This document shows positions 47,579 through 56,687 of a DNA stretch of 64,000 nucleotides, one piece after another. The DNA is from Lichenicoccus sp965213775 (GTDB lineage: Bacteria > Pseudomonadota > Alphaproteobacteria > Acetobacterales > Acetobacteraceae): the NCBI GenBank assembly GCA_965213775.1, contig CBDCAC010000004.1, forward strand, positions 682,001 through 746,000. The letters run 5' to 3'. The first letter of the stretch is position 1; each line of letters begins with the position of its first letter. Below the pieces are notes generated by a model. The model did not search any database. It was not told the origin of the DNA and worked only from the letters and a program-made list of their open reading frames with translations. A program made the translations under genes and the position numbers.

Positions 47579-48670
47579 TCACCCATCCGTTTGATCAGCT
47601 CTGTCCACCGTCTCCGAGGTGAACCAGGCCCCGTTGATCCAGGCGTGCAGCGGCCCCGCACCGGCCTCCTGCAGCGCGTCACGAAACATCGGCAGGTAGA
47701 CGATCTCGTCCTCGCCCGATCGCACGGCATAGCGGGTGCCTTCCGGGGGCGGCCCGATCAGGTCGGGATCGAGGCAGGGCTGCAGGCGGGTGGAGACGAC
47801 GTCCGCCGGTGCCGGAACGGCACCCGGAAGCCGCCCGGCGGCGTAGGCGAGCCAGGAGCCGGGGCGCGCGGAGGTGCTCCGCCGCCAGAGCCCGTCGAAG
47901 CGGCGCAGGGTCGGCAGCGCGGCCGCCTCGACGGCCAGCGCGGCGCCGAGGCCGGCCGGCTCGTGCTCCGCCATCGCGTCCACCTCGCACGGCCGCGTGC
48001 TGGGACAGCACACGCAGGCCGACTTGGGCGGGACCGGCGGCACGCCGTGGCGTGCCGCCACGGCGCACAGGTCGGCGTCGCCTGCGATCTCCGCTTCGCA
48101 TCGGGTTCGGTCCCAGCTCCACTCGCGTAGCGGGTAGATGAACCGCTCCAGGTCGGTGTCGGCACCCTCGCCGCCGCGGCGCATGTCCTTCGGGCCGGCG
48201 TCGTAGCCGATCGCGTGATCCAGGCGCTGGCCACGTGACCACGCGGCCAGCGCCGGCGACCAGATGCGCAGGAAGGCGTTCTGCGGCCCGACCTTCCACT
48301 TCTGGCTGCACGCCTTCGACCCGTAGGCCAGGCTCGGCAGCACGCCCTTGATGAGGCAGTCCTCGACCAGGGTGGTGTAGCGGCCGTGGCGCGGCCGGTA
48401 GCGAACCACGGTGAGCGGCGGGAAGCCGACGGCGACGAGCCAGTCCTCGATCACCGCACGGTAGCGGTAGGTCCCGCGGTGTTCGGAGCCGGTGTCGGCG
48501 AACAGGATCAGGTCCGGTCGGAGGCCGAGGCGGCGCCAGCCGAAGAGGACCGCCGTGCTGTCCACCCCCATGCCGTACGAGAGGACGAGCGGCGCACGTG
48601 CGTGCTCGTCGATCGCCGCGAACAGCGGCAGAGGGCTCGCGGTCGTCGCGTGCCCGAAGACCCCGGTCAT
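47579..48670 (-). CDS. PP-loop ATPase, PAPS-reductase-like protein
   Basis: 363-residue protein of the adenine-nucleotide alpha-hydrolase/PAPS reductase superfamily. The PP-loop is LSYGMGVDSTAVL (~29-41), followed by LFADTGSEHRGTYRY. A cysteine cluster is present (KACSQKWKVGPQ and later SACVCCPSTRPCE), suggesting an iron-sulfur cluster or zinc as in DndC-like and tRNA-thiolating relatives. Such genes occur on plasmids and phages with unclear roles, possibly nucleobase or sulfur modification of DNA/RNA. The start overlaps the upstream small gene by 4 bases (ATGA). Confidence 0.75.
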   Translation of the reverse strand: MTGVFGHATTASPLPLFAAIDEHARAPLVLSYGMGVDSTAVLFGWRRLGLRPDLILFADTGSEHRGTYRYRAVIEDWLVAVGFPPLTVVRYRPRHGRYTTLVEDCLIKGVLPSLAYGSKACSQKWKVGPQNAFLRIWSPALAAWSRGQRLDHAIGYDAGPKDMRRGGEGADTDLERFIYPLREWSWDRTRCEAEIAGDADLCAVAARHGVPPVPPKSACVCCPSTRPCEVDAMAEHEPAGLGAALAVEAAALPTLRRFDGLWRRSTSARPGSWLAYAAGRLPGAVPAPADVVSTRLQPCLDPDLIGPPPEGTRYAVRSGEDEIVYLPMFRDALQEAGAGPLHAWINGAWFTSETVDRADQTDG

Positions 48671-48915
48671 GACAGGGACCGGTGCCGCTCGCGCAGCCTG
48701 TCGGGGTCCGCGCCGGGCACGTGCCAGCCGAACATGCAGCCCATCAGCATGGCGTCGGCCTGCAACGCCGTCGGCACCTCGCCCAGGACGCTGTTGAGCT
48801 GCCCTGGCGTCAGGTCACTCTCGACCGTGTGGTAGCCGTCCTCGCCGCGCAGGATCAGGATGGTCTGGCCGTCCTCGGGGTGGCGGGCGTAGCAGAGGGG
48901 CGGGAGCGTGCTCAT
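48667..48915 (-). CDS. Small hypothetical protein
   Basis: 82 residues, soluble, no recognised domain: YARHPEDGQTILILRGEDGY then a helical half with QADAMLMGCMFGW. ATG 48915 is the first start in good context; the stop overlaps the PP-loop gene start, so the two are coupled. The function is unknown. Confidence 0.6.
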   Translation of the reverse strand: MSTLPPLCYARHPEDGQTILILRGEDGYHTVESDLTPGQLNSVLGEVPTALQADAMLMGCMFGWHVPGADPDRLRERHRSLS

Positions 48916-48925
48916 CCGACCGCCC

Positions 48926-49198
48926 TCAATGGGCCCGGGGCACGTCGTCGCGCTCCATCTCGCCGATCTCGGCGAGCAGGCGACGGCGCCGCGCGGCCAA
49001 CAGGTGTTCCTGGGCACGGGCCTCGGTGAGGTAGCGATGCCAGGTCGAGCGGTCCCAGCGGGCCGGGTCTGCCGGCGGCAGCCGCCCCCGCCTGCCCTGA
49101 CCCGCGGCCCGCTCGCAGGCGGTGATCGCGTTGATGTCGAGGGTGGCCAACTCTGCGGAGCGCGCGGCGAGGCGGGCCGCGTGGGATACGTGGTGCAT
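48926..49198 (-). CDS. Small Arg/Ala-rich hypothetical protein
   Basis: 90 residues, basic and mostly helical (AARLAARSAELATLDINAI, ending EIGEMERDDVPRAH). GGAG lies 7 bases before the ATG. It is 10 bases upstream of the next small gene and downstream of the ParB-domain gene, so part of one plasmid-type operon. No family is recognised. Confidence 0.55.
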   Translation of the reverse strand: MHHVSHAARLAARSAELATLDINAITACERAAGQGRRGRLPPADPARWDRSTWHRYLTEARAQEHLLAARRRRLLAEIGEMERDDVPRAH

Positions 49199-49258
49199 TG
49201 TCCTTCTCCGGGATGGGAAGTGCCCGCCCGGCCGGAGGCCGGGCGGGTCAGGGGATGC

Positions 49259-51019
49259 TCAGGCGGCCTGGCGCTGCTCGGGCAGCTCGTCCGGGATGGG
49301 AGCCGGGAGGGTCATGTCGCCGTCACCCGGCTCCATGCGCTCGGCCAGCGAGGCTTCCTCGCCATCGGCGGGCAGGTCATCGTCCCCACCCGGCAGATCC
49401 TCTCCGTCCACATCCTCGGGATCCGGCGGCTCGGCCGAGCCTGGGGCGTCGTGGGCGGTCCGCTCCTGCAGCTGCTCCAGCTCAGTCGTGGTCAGTCCGA
49501 AGCAGGCTGCCGGCAGGACGTAGCTGCCTTGGCCGACGTGCTGGATCAGCGCGGCGCGCATCTCCTTGCCGGTGTTGCGCGGCTGGATGCCGAGCGCCCG
49601 GTTCGTGTCCTCGATGCCGCCTTTGCTGAGGGTCTTGAGAAACTCGTCTTCGGCCATGCTGGCGATGAAGGCGTCGGCGCCGATCGCGTCGCCGGCGACG
49701 CGCGCCACCACGCCGCTCTGGCTCACGCCCTCGCGGCAGGACAGCACCTGCACCAGCATGTCGCGGGCGGCGCCTCGGAGCAGGTCGAGGTCGGACGTCA
49801 GGTGCCCGCCCTCGATCAGCCGGCGGGCGATGCCGCCGCGCGCATCGGAACGGCGCCAGGGCGTCTCGCTTGCTCCCCCGGCAGCGCTCTGCACGGTGAC
49901 GTTCTGGCCGGCCAGCGCCAGCGTCAGCAGTCCGAGCAGGGCGTTGTCGTCGATGTCGGCCTCGCGCAGGCCCTGGTGCAGCGCATCGGTGCGCAGGTCG
50001 CCGATGCGCTCGACACCTTTGCGGCTGATCGGCGGCCGCGCTGCGCGCGGCGCTTCTTCTCCGTCGTCACCGCCGCCCGAGCCGCCACCCATCGAGGTGG
50101 CGCGAACGATCTCCCGGAACGGAACCTCGCTCACCTTGCCGGTGCGCGGGTCGATGAAGAAGCCGATCTTGTCGCCCTCGCGCGGCTGGCCGTAGCAGCG
50201 CTCGCTGCGTGGCGGCAGCTTGGCGCCGCCGTAGCTCTCGGCCTCCAGGATCACGCCGTTCTCCGGCAGGTTGGTCTCCAGCCAGTGCTGCTGGGCGGCG
50301 AAGAACTCGTCGACGTTGCTGGTCGTGCGGTTGTCCTCGTCGGCCGGGCCGAACAGGTCCTCCACCCACAGGACGCCGTAGGTGCGGGCGATCTCGTCGT
50401 CGAAGCGGGCGTGGGTGGCCGGGATGCTGTCCTTGTGCAGGGCACGAGACACCTCGAACCACTGCACGGTGTGGCCGCGCTTCGGCTTGAGCGTCTTCCA
50501 CGCTGCCTCCTGGTCCTCCAGCGAGGCGGCGGCGATCTTGCGCAGGTTCTCCTCGCTCGGAAGGTCGTAGGCCATCCGGTCCAGCATGGCCGGGTGGATG
50601 CTGGCCAGCAGGCGCAGCTTGCGGATGGTCCGCACCGGCATGGTGAAGGCGGTGCCGATCGCCCCCTCGGTCCAGCCGCCGCCGCACAGCGCCTCGATGG
50701 CGCGCCACTGGTCCACCGGCCCCATCTGGGCGCGCTGGACGTTCTCGGCGAGCGAGCGCAGCGGGTCGGCCTCGTCCTCGCCGGACGCCACGATGACGTG
50801 GATCTCGGCCAGGCCGGCGGCGATCGACGCCTTGACCCGGCGCTCGCCGGCCTTGACCACCAGCTTGCCGTCGAGCTCGCGCACGAACGGCGGCTGGATC
50901 AGGCCGATCGCCTTGATGTTGGCGGCAAGTGCCGCGTCCGCCTCGGGCGACGCCTTGGTCCGGCGGGGATTGTCCGGGTTGAGCTTCAGCTTCTTCGGGT
51001 TGACGGCCCTGAGTTCCAT
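49259..51019 (-). CDS. ParB/Srx-domain protein, large plasmid type
   Basis: 586 residues. The N-terminal ParB nuclease-like (CTPase) domain has NPRRTKASPEADAAL, the GERRVKA motif and ENVQRAQMGPVDQWRAIEAL, then an HTH-like region (GAIGTAFTMPVRTIRKLRLL). The long C-terminal half (FGPADEDNRTTS, a Gly-rich linker and an acidic tail) is not found in chromosomal ParB. ATG 51019 with GGAG upstream is chosen. No ParA gene or parS-like repeat is nearby, so a role in transcription or plasmid maintenance other than segregation is possible. Confidence 0.8.
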   Translation of the reverse strand: MELRAVNPKKLKLNPDNPRRTKASPEADAALAANIKAIGLIQPPFVRELDGKLVVKAGERRVKASIAAGLAEIHVIVASGEDEADPLRSLAENVQRAQMGPVDQWRAIEALCGGGWTEGAIGTAFTMPVRTIRKLRLLASIHPAMLDRMAYDLPSEENLRKIAAASLEDQEAAWKTLKPKRGHTVQWFEVSRALHKDSIPATHARFDDEIARTYGVLWVEDLFGPADEDNRTTSNVDEFFAAQQHWLETNLPENGVILEAESYGGAKLPPRSERCYGQPREGDKIGFFIDPRTGKVSEVPFREIVRATSMGGGSGGGDDGEEAPRAARPPISRKGVERIGDLRTDALHQGLREADIDDNALLGLLTLALAGQNVTVQSAAGGASETPWRRSDARGGIARRLIEGGHLTSDLDLLRGAARDMLVQVLSCREGVSQSGVVARVAGDAIGADAFIASMAEDEFLKTLSKGGIEDTNRALGIQPRNTGKEMRAALIQHVGQGSYVLPAACFGLTTTELEQLQERTAHDAPGSAEPPDPEDVDGEDLPGGDDDLPADGEEASLAERMEPGDGDMTLPAPIPDELPEQRQAA

Positions 51020-51531
51020 GGGGTGGCTCCGGTTTGGGGTTCCTCGTCCTCTCCATTCCTGGCGAAGACCCCTCCCGGCAGTCGCACCCGCGTGACCGGG
51101 GCAAAGGCGGCGCGCAGCGCCGGGATCGAAGCCGGCCCAGCGCAGCGGCCGGCGCAGACCCACCCTTTGCCGCGGGCGCGTGGCGTGCGGCTGCCCTCCG
51201 TCTCCCCATTCTCCTGCCATCCTCTCGATCCGAGGGAGTGCAGGTTCCAATGTCAGAAGGTTCTGGTGTTTCAACTCTTCTGAAGACGAAACCGCTGAGG
51301 GCCTGGATCCAATGCGAGCCGGCGGAGCTCATCATCGATTGTCGAGGCCTGTGCGTCCGACTGGTTCAAAGAAGCAGGCTTTTTAGCGCCTTAGCCTGCG
51401 TGAGTTGGCATAATTTGTATTATGCGATGTCAACATGTAGCTACCCGGCCAAAATGCCTCTATCGAGCCGGATAGAAATGTCCGCCCCCTTCCGCCTTGG
51501 TTCGGTGTCCAAGGCGCACGGGAGGTCGAGC
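51020..51531. other. 512-bp intergenic region with an AT-rich inverted repeat
   Basis: No convincing gene. It contains a perfect inverted repeat GCATAAT-ttgt-ATTATGC (51408-51425) within an AT-rich stretch ~110 bases before the ISNCY fragment, which could be part of that element's end or promoter. The part next to 51019 should hold the promoter of the ParB-domain operon. Confidence 0.4.
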
Positions 51532-51856
51532 ATGGGGTTGGTGCTGATGAACGGACGAGAGTTGCATCGCGCCGGGGTGCTGGCGGAGATCGTAGACGGT
51601 AGCCGCGGCGTCGCCTCCGGCGCGGCGTCACTGGGACTGAGTGCCCGGCCCATGCGCCACCTGAACGAGCGCTACCGCACCTAAGGTTCGGAACCAGTGC
51701 TGGCCGGCTGAACATCGTATGAAGGCGTCGTGAGCTTGGATGCGCGACGATACGCTATGGTTGATCCGGTCGCAGGGCCGCGTCTTCCGTCAGAGCCGGC
51801 CGCAGCCTGACCATCTGGGTGAGCTGGTGCAAATCGACAGACCGAAGCATCACTAG
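51532..51856 (+). pseudogene. ISNCY-family transposase remnant
   Basis: It begins MGLVLMNGRELHRAGVLAEI, then DGSRGVASGAASLGLSARP and RYRT followed by TAA (51682), matching the N-terminal HTH of ISNCY transposases. After a deletion, another frame gives LIRSQGRVFRQSRPQPDHLG and ELVQIDRPKHH before TAG at 51854, matching the region leading into the first catalytic Asp. The rest is missing. Confidence 0.7.
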
Positions 51857-51983
51857 TTCGGTCTCCAACTTTCCTCTTGCATGCTACTTGTTTATGAACG
51901 GCAACACCTGCCGGGTTAAGCAGTTGAGCTTCATGCCTATCGAAGGCCGGTGGAACCAAGCGGCTCGCGATGCTGACACAGCC

Positions 51984-52898
51984 TTATGCATCCGCGGGGA
52001 CTGCAGCGGGTGGGTTGAGGAGTTCTGCTTGCATGCGCACTGCCTGGACCAAGCAGTCGAACACGGCTCGGATCCGCGGCACCTGGCGGTTCTCGCGGTG
52101 CACGCCCAGCCAGATCTCCGCCGGCGGGATCGGCACCGGCGTCTCCAGGCGGCGCAGGACCGACTCGGCATCCGCCCTGAATCGCGGCAGCAACGCCAGG
52201 CCGCCGCCGCAGGCCGCCACCCAGTGCTGGGTTTCATAGCTGTCCGCGCGCAGCGCCACGTGCGCCCGATCGGCATGCTCGGTGAGCCACCTCGCCTGCG
52301 CCGACAGGTCCCGCTCGTCCAGCAGCGTGATCAGCTGGTGCCCGGCGCAGCCGTTGCCGAGGTCCGGCTCGCCGTGCCGCTCCAGATAGGCGACCGAGCC
52401 ATATAGGCCGAAGACGATCGTGCCGATGCTGCGCACGACGAGGTCGTGCTGCGCGAAACGGCGCAGGCGCACTGCGACGTCTGGCTCGAGCGTCCCCGAT
52501 GGGCTGTCGGCCACGTCAATCACGGCCTCGATCAGCAGGCCGGGATGGCGGGCATGCACGGTCGCCAGGCAGGTGGCCAGAACATGGCTGGCCAGCAGCT
52601 GCGAGCTCGCGACCCGTACCAGTCCCTCTAGCCGCACGTCGTGCCCAGCCACCGACCGCTCGACCGACAGCGCCTCCGCCTCCACCCGCTCGACCCGCTC
52701 CATGATGCCCTGCCCGGCCAGCGTCAGCAGGTAGCCCTCGGTCGAGCGCTGCAGCAGACGCACCCCCATCCGCTCCTGCAGTGACGCGAGGCGCCGGCTT
52801 ACCGTCGATTGGGTCACGTGCAGGTGCCGGGCGGCGGTGGCCAGGGTCCCATGCCGGGCAACGGCCAGGAAGAAACGGAGATCGTCCCAGTCAAGCAT
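51984..52898 (-). CDS. LysR-family transcriptional regulator
   Basis: 304-residue LTTR. HTH: FFLAVARHGTLATAARHLHV, TQSTVSRRLASLQERMG; the remainder is the effector-binding domain. ATG 52898 (MLDWDDLRFF) is the natural family start. It is divergent from an OsmC-family gene and likely controls it. A candidate binding site lies in between. Confidence 0.87.
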   Translation of the reverse strand: MLDWDDLRFFLAVARHGTLATAARHLHVTQSTVSRRLASLQERMGVRLLQRSTEGYLLTLAGQGIMERVERVEAEALSVERSVAGHDVRLEGLVRVASSQLLASHVLATCLATVHARHPGLLIEAVIDVADSPSGTLEPDVAVRLRRFAQHDLVVRSIGTIVFGLYGSVAYLERHGEPDLGNGCAGHQLITLLDERDLSAQARWLTEHADRAHVALRADSYETQHWVAACGGGLALLPRFRADAESVLRRLETPVPIPPAEIWLGVHRENRQVPRIRAVFDCLVQAVRMQAELLNPPAAVPADA

Positions 52899-52910
52899 GG
52901 CACCACGCTG

Positions 52911-52928
52911 CCTCACGGTTTGGTGAGG
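52911..52928. promoter_or_regulatory. Inverted repeat between LysR and OsmC genes
   Basis: CCTCAC-ggtttg-GTGAGG, perfect 6-bp arms, 12 bases upstream of the LysR start. It has the T...A dyad form of LysR sites (T-N12-A). It is a likely autoregulatory site. Confidence 0.45.
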
Positions 52929-53077
52929 TCCAACGTGCAATAATGCATCGAGCCTGATCAAGAACGCTGTTGGGCCGCCGAAGCGCTCCCGCTTCATAGT
53001 TCGCTCATGGACAGGACATGTCGCCCCCGCCAGGCTCCGCCCAGTCCAACTGCCGATATGACCCTGGATGCCGGACA

Positions 53078-53569
53078 ATGAGCGGGTCTGCGCCAGCCCC
53101 TGCCGCCAGGCCGGCCAGACTTGGATGCCGCACCGTGGCGACCGGCGGCTTCAGGACCATGAACTACGTGCGCGACCTGGCGCCGATCGCCGTGGAGGAA
53201 AGGCTGGGACCGTCGGACCAGGCGCTGGTTGCGACGCCGTTCGAGACCCTGCTGGCCGCGCTGGGCTCCTGCCTCGCCTCGCGCATCCATGCCTGCGCCA
53301 CGCTCAGCAACATCGCGGTGCACGGGTTGGAGCTCGAGCTCGACGCCGACATCGCGACCGGGACGATGTGGCGCACCGACATCGACTTGCCGGGGCCGCC
53401 GGGCCTGGAGGCGATCCGGATCAAGGTGCATCTGCAGGCCGACGCCGAGGTCGCAGCCCTGAGGTCGCTGATCGCGCGCGCACTGATGCTGTCGCCCGTC
53501 GCCAACACGCTGCACGGGCCGGTTGACCTCGACGTGGCGCTGGCGGAAACAGCCGTGTCGGCATCGTGA
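53078..53569 (+). CDS. OsmC family protein
   Basis: 163-residue OsmC/Ohr-fold protein. PFETLLAALGSCLASRIHA contains the family helix with one redox-type Cys; the second Cys of Ohr peroxidases (in a VCP-like motif) is not seen, so classical organic-hydroperoxide reductase activity is uncertain. ATG 53078 is chosen because residues upstream of MNYVRDL (VATGGFRT) also fit the family. It is divergent from LysR and 88 bases before the DUF2254 gene. Confidence 0.78.
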   Translation: MSGSAPAPAARPARLGCRTVATGGFRTMNYVRDLAPIAVEERLGPSDQALVATPFETLLAALGSCLASRIHACATLSNIAVHGLELELDADIATGTMWRTDIDLPGPPGLEAIRIKVHLQADAEVAALRSLIARALMLSPVANTLHGPVDLDVALAETAVSAS

Positions 53570-53657
53570 TCCGTTCCGGTGCCCATCCCCGGCGGCATGG
53601 ACGGGGCTGGCCGCCGGCGATCGCCTCCCACCACCCCGCATCGGATACCGACACATC

Positions 53658-54986
53658 ATGATCGCGCGGCTGCGCAAATTCCTCGGCGACCTCGGTGAGA
53701 CGTTCTGGGTGCTGCCGGGCCTGATGGTCGTGGGCGGCGTCCTGGCCGCGGTCGGCTCGGTCCATCTCGACCGCAGCGGCGTGGTGCCGCAATGGCTGAT
53801 CGCCAGCCCCTGGCTCTACAACGGCGGCGCCACCGGGGCGCGGACGCTGCTCGGCGCGGTCGCCTCGTCCACGATCGGGGTCGCCGGCACGGTGTTCTCC
53901 ATCACCATTGCGGCCCTGTCGCTGGCGGCCGGGCAGATGGGGCCGCGGCTGCTGCGCAACTTCACCCGCGACCGCGGCAACCAGCTCACGCTGGGCACCT
54001 TCCTCGGCACCCACTCCTTCGCGCTGATGGTGCTCCGCAGCGTGCGCACGCAGGGCGAGGGCGAGTTCATCCCGCACCTCTCGCTCACGCTCAGCATCGT
54101 TTTCGCCTTCGTCTCGGTCGGCACGCTGGTGTTCTTCGTCGGCCACATGGCCGGGCGCATCAACGTCGACACGGTGATCGAGCTGGTGTCGCGGGAGGTG
54201 CGGGCCAGCATCCGGCACCTGACCAGCGAGGATCCGCAGCCGCCGGCGCCGGATCCCGCAACCTGGAACGGTGCCGCGGTGGTGCGGGACCCGCGCCAGG
54301 GCTACCTCCAGCAGCTGGACGGCGACGGGCTCGCGACCTGGGCCGACGAACACGGCACCGCGCTCCGGCTGCTGGTGCGGCCGGGCGACTACGTGTTCCC
54401 GGGCGCCGCCGTTGCGGTGATGGTGCCGCCCGCGGACGGCGCCGATGCCGCCATCCGAGACGCGACCGCGCTTGGCGCCCAGCGGGTCAGCTCGGCTGAC
54501 CTGGAGTTCGCGGTGCGGCAGCTGGTCGAGGTGGCGGTGCGCGCGCTTTCGCCCGGCATCAACGACCCGCACACCGCGATGAGCGTGCTGGACCGGCTCG
54601 GCGCCGCGTTATGCGACCTGAGAGGGCGGCACCTGCGCAGCGGCGTCTTCCTGCGCCGGAAACATGCGGTGCTGGTGGTGCCGCCAACCACCTATGACGG
54701 GCTCTGCGACGGCATGTTCAACCTGATCCGGCAGAACGCCGCCGGCAGCGTGGCGGTGCTGATCCACCTGCTGGAGGTACTGACGTCGGCGGCGGGCTGC
54801 GACCCGGTACCCGAGCGGGCGCATGCGCTGCAGCGCCATGCCGACCTTGTCCTGGACGACGCGGTGCGCGACGTGGCGAACCCGGCCGACCTAGACGACC
54901 TCAGGCAGCGGCACGCCGCCTTCGCCAGCATGCGTCGGTTCGGACCGGCGGGACCGCCTGCGGCCGCCGACGCGGCGGCGGCCTGA
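53658..54986 (+). CDS. DUF2254 membrane protein
   Basis: 442-residue predicted membrane protein of the DUF2254 family. Hydrophobic helices occur at ~18-37, ~60-90, ~115-130 and ~140-165, with the conserved ASSTIGVAGTVFSITIAALS and the soluble C-terminal half containing SPGINDPHTAMSVLDRL. The function is unknown; the family often sits near stress and ion-transport genes. mscS follows 12 bases downstream, so the pair is probably an operon. Confidence 0.85.
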   Translation: MIARLRKFLGDLGETFWVLPGLMVVGGVLAAVGSVHLDRSGVVPQWLIASPWLYNGGATGARTLLGAVASSTIGVAGTVFSITIAALSLAAGQMGPRLLRNFTRDRGNQLTLGTFLGTHSFALMVLRSVRTQGEGEFIPHLSLTLSIVFAFVSVGTLVFFVGHMAGRINVDTVIELVSREVRASIRHLTSEDPQPPAPDPATWNGAAVVRDPRQGYLQQLDGDGLATWADEHGTALRLLVRPGDYVFPGAAVAVMVPPADGADAAIRDATALGAQRVSSADLEFAVRQLVEVAVRALSPGINDPHTAMSVLDRLGAALCDLRGRHLRSGVFLRRKHAVLVVPPTTYDGLCDGMFNLIRQNAAGSVAVLIHLLEVLTSAAGCDPVPERAHALQRHADLVLDDAVRDVANPADLDDLRQRHAAFASMRRFGPAGPPAAADAAAA

Positions 54987-54998
54987 CGGAGGACCGCG

Positions 54999-55997
54999 TT
55001 GCATTTCCTCAGGGTCGATTGGGTCGGGGTCAACCCGGAGAACGGCCGCAAGCTGCTGCTCTCGGTCGCCTTCGTCGCCGCCGTCGTGGCGGCGGGTGCG
55101 GCCATCCGCTTCGTAGTTGGGCTGCTGCTGCGCCGTACCGACCACGCCGGCATCGAGGCCCGCTTCTGGATGCGCCAGGCGATCAGCCTGTTCGCGGCAA
55201 TCGTGCTGATCCTGGGGCTGCTGTCGATCTGGTTCAGCGACCCGACCCGGCTGGCCACCGCGTTCGGCCTGATCTCGGCCGGCCTCGCTTTCGCGCTGCA
55301 GCAGGTCGTGACATCCATCGCCGGCTACTTCGTCATCCTGCGCGGCAACACCTTTACGGTGGGCGACCGCATCTCGATGGGCGGCGTGCGCGGCGACGTG
55401 ATGCGGCTGGGCTTCATCCAGACCACCATCATGGAAATGGGTCAGCCGCCCAGTGTGCAGGGGGCCGACCCGGCAGTCTGGGTGCGGAGCCGGCAGTTCA
55501 CGGGCCGCATCGTTACCGTCAGCAACTCCAAGATCTTCGCCGAGCCGGTGTTCAACTACACGCGCGACTTCCCCTTCATCTGGGAGGAGATGTCGATCCC
55601 GATTACGTACCAAGCCGACCGTGCCCGCACCGAGCGGATCCTGCTGGACGCGGCGCACCGCCGCGCGATCGACCCGAACGGGATCGCCGCGACCGAAAGG
55701 GACGACCTGCAGGCCCGCTTCGGCGTCGATCCGATCGACCTCGACCCGCGCGTGTTCTACCGCATCACCGACAACTGGCTCGAGCTCTCGGTGCGCTTCA
55801 TCGTCGGCACGCACGGCGTGCGCGGCGTCAAGGACGCGATGAGCCGGGACATCATCGCCGCTCTCGACCAGGCGGGCATCGGCATCGCGTCCGCGACCTA
55901 TGACATCGTCGGCTTCCCGCCGATCGAGGTTCGCCAGGCTCCGCCCATCCCGGGGTCCGCCCAGGCCGGAGGGGACGCCAGCCCGGACAGCATCTAG
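54999..55997 (+). CDS. MscS-family mechanosensitive channel
   Basis: 332-residue small-conductance mechanosensitive channel. Three hydrophobic segments lie in the first ~130 residues; the pore-lining helix region is GLISAGLAFALQQVVTSIAG and the beta domain starts FVILRGNTFTVGDRISMGG. It opens under membrane tension to release solutes. The start is TTG 54999, with GGAGGA six bases upstream. It is coupled to DUF2254. A decayed copy of its central part lies at 57522-57795. Confidence 0.87.
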   Translation: MHFLRVDWVGVNPENGRKLLLSVAFVAAVVAAGAAIRFVVGLLLRRTDHAGIEARFWMRQAISLFAAIVLILGLLSIWFSDPTRLATAFGLISAGLAFALQQVVTSIAGYFVILRGNTFTVGDRISMGGVRGDVMRLGFIQTTIMEMGQPPSVQGADPAVWVRSRQFTGRIVTVSNSKIFAEPVFNYTRDFPFIWEEMSIPITYQADRARTERILLDAAHRRAIDPNGIAATERDDLQARFGVDPIDLDPRVFYRITDNWLELSVRFIVGTHGVRGVKDAMSRDIIAALDQAGIGIASATYDIVGFPPIEVRQAPPIPGSAQAGGDASPDSI

Positions 55998-56118
55998 GAT
56001 CCTATGCTCCGAGACCCGACGATGGGGCGGACATCGGCCGGATCTTACCGAGATGTAGGCGTCCGCACCGGTCACGGTTCATCCGGGATGGATCCAGCTG
56101 CCGGTGGGAGTACCTCGC

Positions 56119-56521
56119 ATGCATCGGACGATCCCGCCTCTTGGCCTGCTTCTCGGCCTGCTCTGCCTGGGGGGTTGCGGCGTGGCGCACGCGCGCCAGG
56201 CCCACGACCGGGAGCTCGTCGACATGCGGCCTGCCAGGGCACTTATCCGCAGGCGAAGGGGACACTGGTCCTTCTGATGCGGTGCGAGGACGCCGCGGTC
56301 CTGGCCTACGCGAACCGGGCTGCGCACGCGGACATCGATCGATTCGGGCGCTACACCCAGTCGGTGGAGCGGAACGCCCTGGCCGTCGATTAGGGACGCA
56401 TGTCCATGAGCGCCTGGCGCGATGCGGTGGGGCGGGAGCGGGCTACCCTGGCGCCGCCGTGGGACCCCTGGGTGCAGGCGCTGGTCGCCGCGCTGCCGGC
56501 GGCATCGTCCGCGACCTGACG
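56119..56521 (+). pseudogene. Small lipoprotein gene, frameshift plus nonsense
   Basis: ATG 56119 starts a lipoprotein signal peptide (LGLLLGLLCLGGC). After RELVDM the coding sense moves to another frame (ACQGTYPQAKGTLVLLMRCE, then ANRAAHADIDRFGRYTQS). That frame meets TAG at 56391 and then continues in the same frame as MSMSAWRDAVGRERATLAPP to TGA at 56519. The continued coding character across both lesions suggests one decayed gene of ~130 residues. I do not recognise the family. Alternatively these are two or three tiny real genes. Confidence 0.5.
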
Positions 56522-56687
56522 CGCGTGTCCTGCGTGGCATGGTGCGGACGCGAAACGTCCCGATCTGTCCCCAACATGACGCAAACAACATGAAACGGAG
56601 GCGGCCTGTTGGGATTCTATTCTCAGTTCGGCATGACGCAAGGCATCAGCCTGCCGACCGCCGACGCCACCGAACCGGGAGGATCCC

